Assembly: GCA_905193145.1 (NCBI GenBank)
Contig: CAJJNP010000114.1
Span: forward strand, 1 to 10,793
DNA from: an uncultured Odoribacter sp.
Lineage (GTDB): Bacteria; Bacteroidota; Bacteroidia; Bacteroidales; Marinifilaceae
Direction of reading: 5' to 3'
Length of the DNA stretch: 10,793 nucleotides
Below, one piece after another: positions 7,215-10,793 of the stretch. How positions within the stretch are numbered: the stretch's first letter is position 1; every line of letters begins with the position of its first letter. The notes below the pieces were generated by a model. The model saw nothing but the letters and a program-made list of their open reading frames with translations. It had not been told where the DNA came from and did no database searches. A program made the position numbers and the translations under genes.

Positions 7215-7388
7215 GATTTTGGTCGGCAATAGATTTCTTTGATTGTCGGAAAAAGGGAATCCGGTGAGAATCCGGAACAGTGCCCGCTACTGTAATGCCT
7301 TTCATAGAGTTGGAAAGTATCTTACGCCACTGTCCTTGGAGGATGGGAAGGCTGCTTTCCAGGGTAAGTCAGGAAACCTGCCAAAAGA
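7215..7388 (+). promoter_or_regulatory. Cobalamin (B12) riboswitch
   Basis: The conserved cobalamin aptamer is clear. AAAAGGGAATCCGGTGAGAA starts at 7251 and forms the CCGG/CCGG hairpin (7261-7264 with 7272-7275). GTGCCCGCTACTGT (7280-7293) pairs in the core with the segment around GCCACTG (7326-7332). GGGAAGG lies at 7345-7351, and the B12 box AAGTCAGGAAACCTGCC at 7366-7382. The outer P1 stem is TTTTGG (7217-7222) with CCAAAA (7381-7386). A P2 hairpin pairs CGGCAAT (7224-7230) with ATTGTCG (7242-7248). It binds a cobalamin form and is expected to repress the downstream genes when B12 is abundant. The 66-nt stretch from 7387 to the start codon holds no obvious terminator with a T run, so control of translation start is more likely than transcription termination, but this is inference. 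Confidence 0.95.
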
Positions 7389-7452
7389 TTGTTGGAGATA
7401 AAAATTCTTCCGGGGTCAGAGGAGTTATTATTGACATTAAAATCATAGAAGT

Positions 7453-8859
7453 ATGGAAATAGGTAAGATATATGTGGCAGGCATAGGACCTGGAAGCGAG
7501 TCGGATATTACTCCGGCTGTATGTAAGGTGTTGTCAGAGGCAGATGTCGTTGTCGGGTATAAGTATTATTTTGCATTTATACGTACCCTTATAAAAGAGG
7601 GAGCGGAATGTGTGGATACCGGAATGCGCAAGGAGAGGGACAGGGCTGAAATGGCATTTGAATATGCAGAGCAGGGGAAAATTGTCTGTGTGGTAAGTTC
7701 CGGGGATGCCGGTATTTATGGTATGGCTCCTTTGGTATGGGAGATGAAAAGGGAGCGGCATTCTAATGTTGAAATAGAGGTGTTGCCGGGTGTCAGTGCT
7801 TTTCAGAAGGCGGCATCTTTGTTGGGCGCTCCGGTCGGTCATGATTTTTGTGTGATATCGCTGTCGGATTTACTTACACCTTGGGAGAAAATAGAGAGAC
7901 GTATTGTAGCTGCTGCAACAGCTGATTTTGTAACAGCTATATATAATCCTAAAAGTGAGGGTCGGTATTGGCAATTGTATCGGTTGAAAGAGATTTTTTT
8001 GATGCATCGGGATGAATCCACTTCGGTGGGATATGTGCGTCAGGCCGGGCGCGAGGAAGAGACTGTCGTGGTGACGACTTTAAAAGATTTTGATCCGGAA
8101 AATGTAGACATGTTTACAGTGGTGCTGATAGGTAATAGTCAGTCTTATCAATGGAATAACCAGTTTATCACTCCTCGTGGCTATTACCATGAGACTCTTG
8201 CAGGAAACCATAAAGTGGGGCAGGAAATCATGATTCGTAGTTTCCGGACTATTGCTTCAGAATTGAGGAATCCTGATATCCCACTGGATTGTAAATGGGC
8301 TTTATTGCATGCTATTCATACGACTGCAGATTTTGATATGGAAAATATATTTTATTCCGATGCCGGGGCTGTTGAGACCATTTATAATGCATTGAGCAGT
8401 GGTAAAGTGAAGACGATTGTTACAGATGTGACGATGGCTGCTTCCGGAATCCGAAAAGGGGCATTGGAGCGTCTGGGTATAGAGGTAAAGTGTTATTTGA
8501 GTGATAGTCGGGTTGCTGAAATGGCGAATCAAATGAATATAACCCGTACGCAGGCCGGCATCCGGTTGGCAGTAGAGGAACATCCGGAGGCTCTCTATGT
8601 GTTTGGCAATGCTCCGACGGCTTTGATGGAGTTGTGCCGTTTGATGAGGAGAGGGAAAGCAAATCCGGTTGGAGTGGTGGGAGCACCGGTCGGGTTTGTA
8701 AATGTGCGGGAATCAAAATATATGCTGAAATCTTTTGTCGGACTCCCGAAAGTGATTATCGAAGGTCGGAAGGGTGGAAGTAATTTGGCAGCGACGATTG
8801 TGAATGCTATTCTTTGTTTTGATGATGCGGTGCAATTGTTGCCGGGAAGGGACCTTTAG
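7453..8859 (+). CDS. cbiHC: Fused (cobalt-)precorrin-3B C17-methyltransferase / precorrin-8X methylmutase (CbiH-CbiC)
   Basis: This is a bifunctional cytoplasmic enzyme of corrin-ring synthesis. Residues ~1-245 are the CbiH/CobJ SAM-dependent methyltransferase: GIGPG near the N-terminus (10-14), SSGDAGIYGMA (82-92), LPGVSAF (111-117) and AIYNPKSEGR (162-171). It methylates C17 and contracts the ring. Residues ~255-468 are CbiC/CobH, which moves a methyl group from C11 to C12 to give (cobalt-)cobyrinate. Signs are AIHTTADFD with the likely catalytic His289, SDAGAVE, TDVTMAASGIRKG, GNAPTALMEL, GVVGAPVGFV and EGRKGGSNLAAT. Length (468) equals the sum of the two families. The ATG lies 66 nt after the riboswitch core, so this is the first gene of a B12-repressed operon. 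In an anaerobe the cobalt-containing intermediates are the probable substrates. The next gene follows after 17 bp. Confidence 0.95.
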   Translation: MEIGKIYVAGIGPGSESDITPAVCKVLSEADVVVGYKYYFAFIRTLIKEGAECVDTGMRKERDRAEMAFEYAEQGKIVCVVSSGDAGIYGMAPLVWEMKRERHSNVEIEVLPGVSAFQKAASLLGAPVGHDFCVISLSDLLTPWEKIERRIVAAATADFVTAIYNPKSEGRYWQLYRLKEIFLMHRDESTSVGYVRQAGREEETVVVTTLKDFDPENVDMFTVVLIGNSQSYQWNNQFITPRGYYHETLAGNHKVGQEIMIRSFRTIASELRNPDIPLDCKWALLHAIHTTADFDMENIFYSDAGAVETIYNALSSGKVKTIVTDVTMAASGIRKGALERLGIEVKCYLSDSRVAEMANQMNITRTQAGIRLAVEEHPEALYVFGNAPTALMELCRLMRRGKANPVGVVGAPVGFVNVRESKYMLKSFVGLPKVIIEGRKGGSNLAATIVNAILCFDDAVQLLPGRDL

Positions 8860-8876
8860 AAAATGTATATGGCGGC

Positions 8877-10070
8877 ATGAGTAAATTCTATGTTATAGGG
8901 ATAGATGATAACGGGGAACGTGAGTTTTCTGATGAGTTGGTCAAGTTAATTGCTGCCCATCAGGTGTTTTCCGGTGGGAAAAGGCATCATAAGTTAGTGG
9001 AAAGATATCTGCCGCAGGCATATCGCTGGATTGATATAACAGTGCCTTTGGATGTTGTGTTTGATGAATATCACTGTTGGCAGGAAATTGTTGTTTTTGC
9101 ATCTGGCGACCCTTTGTTTTTTGGTTTTGCTACTACGATACAAAAACGTCTGCCTGATGCGGAAATTATCGTGTATCCTTACTTTAATTCATTGCAGATA
9201 TTGGCTCATCGTTTGGTGATGTCTTATCACGATATGAGTATTGTGTCGTTGACCGGACGTCCTTGGCATGAATTTGACCGGGTCTTGATAGAAGGTAAGG
9301 GTAAGATTGGAGTGTTGACAGATCGCACACATACACCTGCAGTTATTGCAGCAAGAATGTTGGAGTATGGATATGATAATTATCGGATGACAGTGGGGGA
9401 ATTGTTGGGGAATGTGGGGGAAAAGGTTCGGGAAATGTCGCTGAAAGAGGCTGTAGAAACGAGGTTTGAGAATCCGAATTGTTTGATTCTGAGTCAGACG
9501 GCTGTAAAAATGCGACCGTTTGGCATTCCGGAATCTGATTTTCATTTACTGAATGGCAGAACAAAGATGATTACGAAAATGCCTATCCGTTTATTGACTT
9601 TGAGTATGTTGGATTTACATAACAGAAAGAGTTTTTGGGATGTAGGTTTTTGTACAGGTTCTGTTTCGATAGAAGCTAAATTGCAGTTTCCGCATCTTTG
9701 GGTGACTGCCTTTGAAATTCGAGAAGAGGGGCGAGAATTGATGGAGCGAAACGCTCGCCGATTTGGAACACCGGGGATAGAATCTGTAATAGGTGATTTC
9801 ACTCAACAGAATTTGTCTGCTTACCCTTTGCCGGATGCTGTTTTTATTGGTGGGCATGGAGGGAAATTGGAGCAAATACTGAAGATCATTTCTAATGTTA
9901 TACTACCAGACGGAGTCGTTGTATGTAATGCTGTTACTGTTGAAACTTTTAATTCGTTGCAAGAATTGGCTGCTAAATATGGTTTTGATATCGGGCAGAC
10001 AACCTCTATTACAATAGATGAATATCACCCTATTCAAGTGGTGAAATTAATAAAACGGAAGGAGACGTAG
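8877..10070 (+). CDS. cbiET: Fused (cobalt-)precorrin-6/7 C5,C15-methyltransferase, decarboxylating (CbiE-CbiT, CobL-like)
   Basis: This bifunctional SAM-dependent enzyme methylates the corrin ring at C5 and C15 and removes the C12 acetate carboxyl, producing the substrate of the CbiC domain encoded upstream. Residues ~1-205 are CbiE (ASGDPLFFGF at 75-84, SLTGRP, then a central region ending GELLGN). Residues ~212-397 are CbiT: GIPESDFHLLNGRTKMITK, a Rossmann SAM site DVGFCTGSVSIEA (255-267), and FIGGHGG (323-329). Length (397) matches CobL/CbiET. The usual GxGPG at the start of CbiE is replaced by GIDDNG (8-13), and the CbiT glycine motif reads GFCTG rather than GxGTG. I believe such variants occur in Bacteroidota relatives, but cannot check. 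The start ATG at 8877 is 17 bp after the previous stop; no competing in-frame start is seen. Confidence 0.93.
   Translation: MSKFYVIGIDDNGEREFSDELVKLIAAHQVFSGGKRHHKLVERYLPQAYRWIDITVPLDVVFDEYHCWQEIVVFASGDPLFFGFATTIQKRLPDAEIIVYPYFNSLQILAHRLVMSYHDMSIVSLTGRPWHEFDRVLIEGKGKIGVLTDRTHTPAVIAARMLEYGYDNYRMTVGELLGNVGEKVREMSLKEAVETRFENPNCLILSQTAVKMRPFGIPESDFHLLNGRTKMITKMPIRLLTLSMLDLHNRKSFWDVGFCTGSVSIEAKLQFPHLWVTAFEIREEGRELMERNARRFGTPGIESVIGDFTQQNLSAYPLPDAVFIGGHGGKLEQILKIISNVILPDGVVVCNAVTVETFNSLQELAAKYGFDIGQTTSITIDEYHPIQVVKLIKRKET
10059..10064 (+). promoter_or_regulatory. Shine-Dalgarno-like site for the NRAMP gene
   Basis: AAGGAG lies 7 nt before the ATG at 10072, inside the last codons of the CbiET gene. 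A strong purine-rich site of this kind is uncommon in Bacteroidota, where ribosome binding usually relies on A-rich sequence. It supports translation of the NRAMP gene from the same mRNA. Confidence 0.45.
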
Positions 10071-10071
10071 C

Positions 10072-10793
10072 ATGTTTAATGAGATAAAACGTTCTTTAAG
10101 AACGGCTAAACACCATCCTCAGTTGGGTGGCTTGGAAATATTAAAATATATCGGTCCCGGTTTATTGGTGACGGTTGGTTTTATTGATCCGGGCAACTGG
10201 GCTTCTAATTTGGCTGCTGGTGCAGATTATGGTTATGCGTTGCTTTGGATGGTCTCGCTTTCGACGATTATGTTGATTATTTTGCAACACAATGTGGCAC
10301 ATTTAGGGATTGTAACAGGATTATGCCTATCTGAGGCTGCAATGACATATATTAAACCTCGTTATGCTCGTCCGATGTTGTGGACAGCAATGGGAGCTTC
10401 TGTGTCAACTTCATTGGCAGAGATATTGGGAGGAGCCATAGCTTTAGAAATGTTGTTTGATGTTCCTGTGAGAATCGGTGCGGTTTTAGTGAGTATATTT
10501 GTTGTTATTATGTTGTTTACCAACTCTTATAGGATTATAGAGCGTTGGATAATAGCTTTCGTTTCGATTATCGGTTTATCGTTTATATATGAACTTTCAT
10601 TGGTAAACATAGAATGGGGAGAGGCTGTTAAGGCTTGGGTTACACCATCATTTCCAGAGGGGTCTATGGTGGTAATTATGAGTGTGCTGGGTGCTGTGGT
10701 GATGCCTCATAATCTTTTTCTGCATTCGGAAGTAATTCAAAGTAGACAGTGGAATCTGGAGGATGAAAAAGTTGTGCAAAAACAATTGCGCTA
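10072..10793 (+). CDS. NRAMP-family divalent metal transporter, C-terminus beyond window
   Basis: An ATG one base after the CbiET stop opens a frame of 240 residues that runs off the right edge. Full NRAMP proteins have about 400-450 residues and around 11 transmembrane helices. Several hydrophobic helices are visible. Helix 1 carries FIDPGNWASNLAAG with the unwound DPGN motif (Asp39, Asn42), and helix 6 carries GAVVMPHNLFLHS with Ala208, Met211 and MPHN. The Asp, Asn, Ala and Met residues form the transition-metal site of NRAMP proteins, and Met favours Mn, Fe or Co over Mg. The protein imports divalent metal ions with protons across the inner membrane. Tight coupling to corrinoid genes under a B12 riboswitch suggests cobalt supply for the pathway, but the general annotation would be MntH-like manganese transport. 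Metal preference is not settled by sequence. Confidence 0.92.
   Translation, partial: MFNEIKRSLRTAKHHPQLGGLEILKYIGPGLLVTVGFIDPGNWASNLAAGADYGYALLWMVSLSTIMLIILQHNVAHLGIVTGLCLSEAAMTYIKPRYARPMLWTAMGASVSTSLAEILGGAIALEMLFDVPVRIGAVLVSIFVVIMLFTNSYRIIERWIIAFVSIIGLSFIYELSLVNIEWGEAVKAWVTPSFPEGSMVVIMSVLGAVVMPHNLFLHSEVIQSRQWNLEDEKVVQKQLR

Noticed and set aside
7206..7237. Second promoter-like pair TTTG-N20-TAGATTTC
   Set aside because: The -7 half lies within the P2 hairpin of the riboswitch; a start there would remove the P1 and P2 strands that pair well with downstream sequence. The element at 7202-7209 fits better.
7280..7462. 60-codon open frame starting in the riboswitch
   Set aside because: It covers conserved aptamer sequence and overlaps the CbiHC start; the conservation is explained by RNA structure, not protein.

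Overview
The window looks like a chromosomal segment of a Bacteroidales-type anaerobe (phylum Bacteroidota). The evidence is a SusC/SusD pair, the Bacteroidota-type promoter element TAnnTTTG upstream of several genes, mostly AT-rich ribosome-binding regions, and an early-cobalt (anaerobic-style) corrinoid pathway with gene fusions typical of this group. The genus cannot be fixed from the sequence alone.

Layout. (1) Positions 1-1368, minus strand: a secreted calcineurin-like phosphoesterase cut by the left edge, preceded in the same operon by a small secreted protein of unknown function (835-1368). (2) Positions 1369-1552: a divergent promoter region. (3) Positions 1553-6216, plus strand: a SusC-type TonB-dependent outer-membrane transporter and its SusD-type surface lipoprotein, followed by a strong intrinsic terminator (6236-6275). 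(4) Positions 6284-7172: a secreted endonuclease/exonuclease/phosphatase (EEP) family enzyme. Its signal peptide and catalytic body lie in different frames, joined at a run of nine T. (5) Positions 7202-7452: promoter and cobalamin riboswitch, including the outer P1 stem, the P2 hairpin and the B12 box. (6) Positions 7453-10793: a corrinoid operon containing a CbiH-CbiC fusion, a CbiE-CbiT fusion and an NRAMP-family metal transporter cut by the right edge.

How the parts fit. The SusC/SusD pair lies between two exported phosphoester-cleaving enzymes, and no glycoside hydrolase is visible. This suggests uptake of a phosphorylated or phosphodiester-containing nutrient rather than a plain polysaccharide, but that is inference. 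The second half is a vitamin B12 biosynthesis unit. The riboswitch should lower expression when cobalamin is plentiful, the two fusion enzymes carry out mid-pathway corrin-ring methylation, ring contraction and methyl migration, and the co-transcribed NRAMP protein may supply cobalt.

Most notable observations: the T9 frameshift in the EEP gene (possible phase variation, assembly error or inactivation), the NRAMP transporter in a B12-riboswitch operon, the phosphoesterase-flanked SusCD locus, and the unrecognised 177-residue exported protein. No tRNA, rRNA, CRISPR array, insertion sequence or origin was seen.
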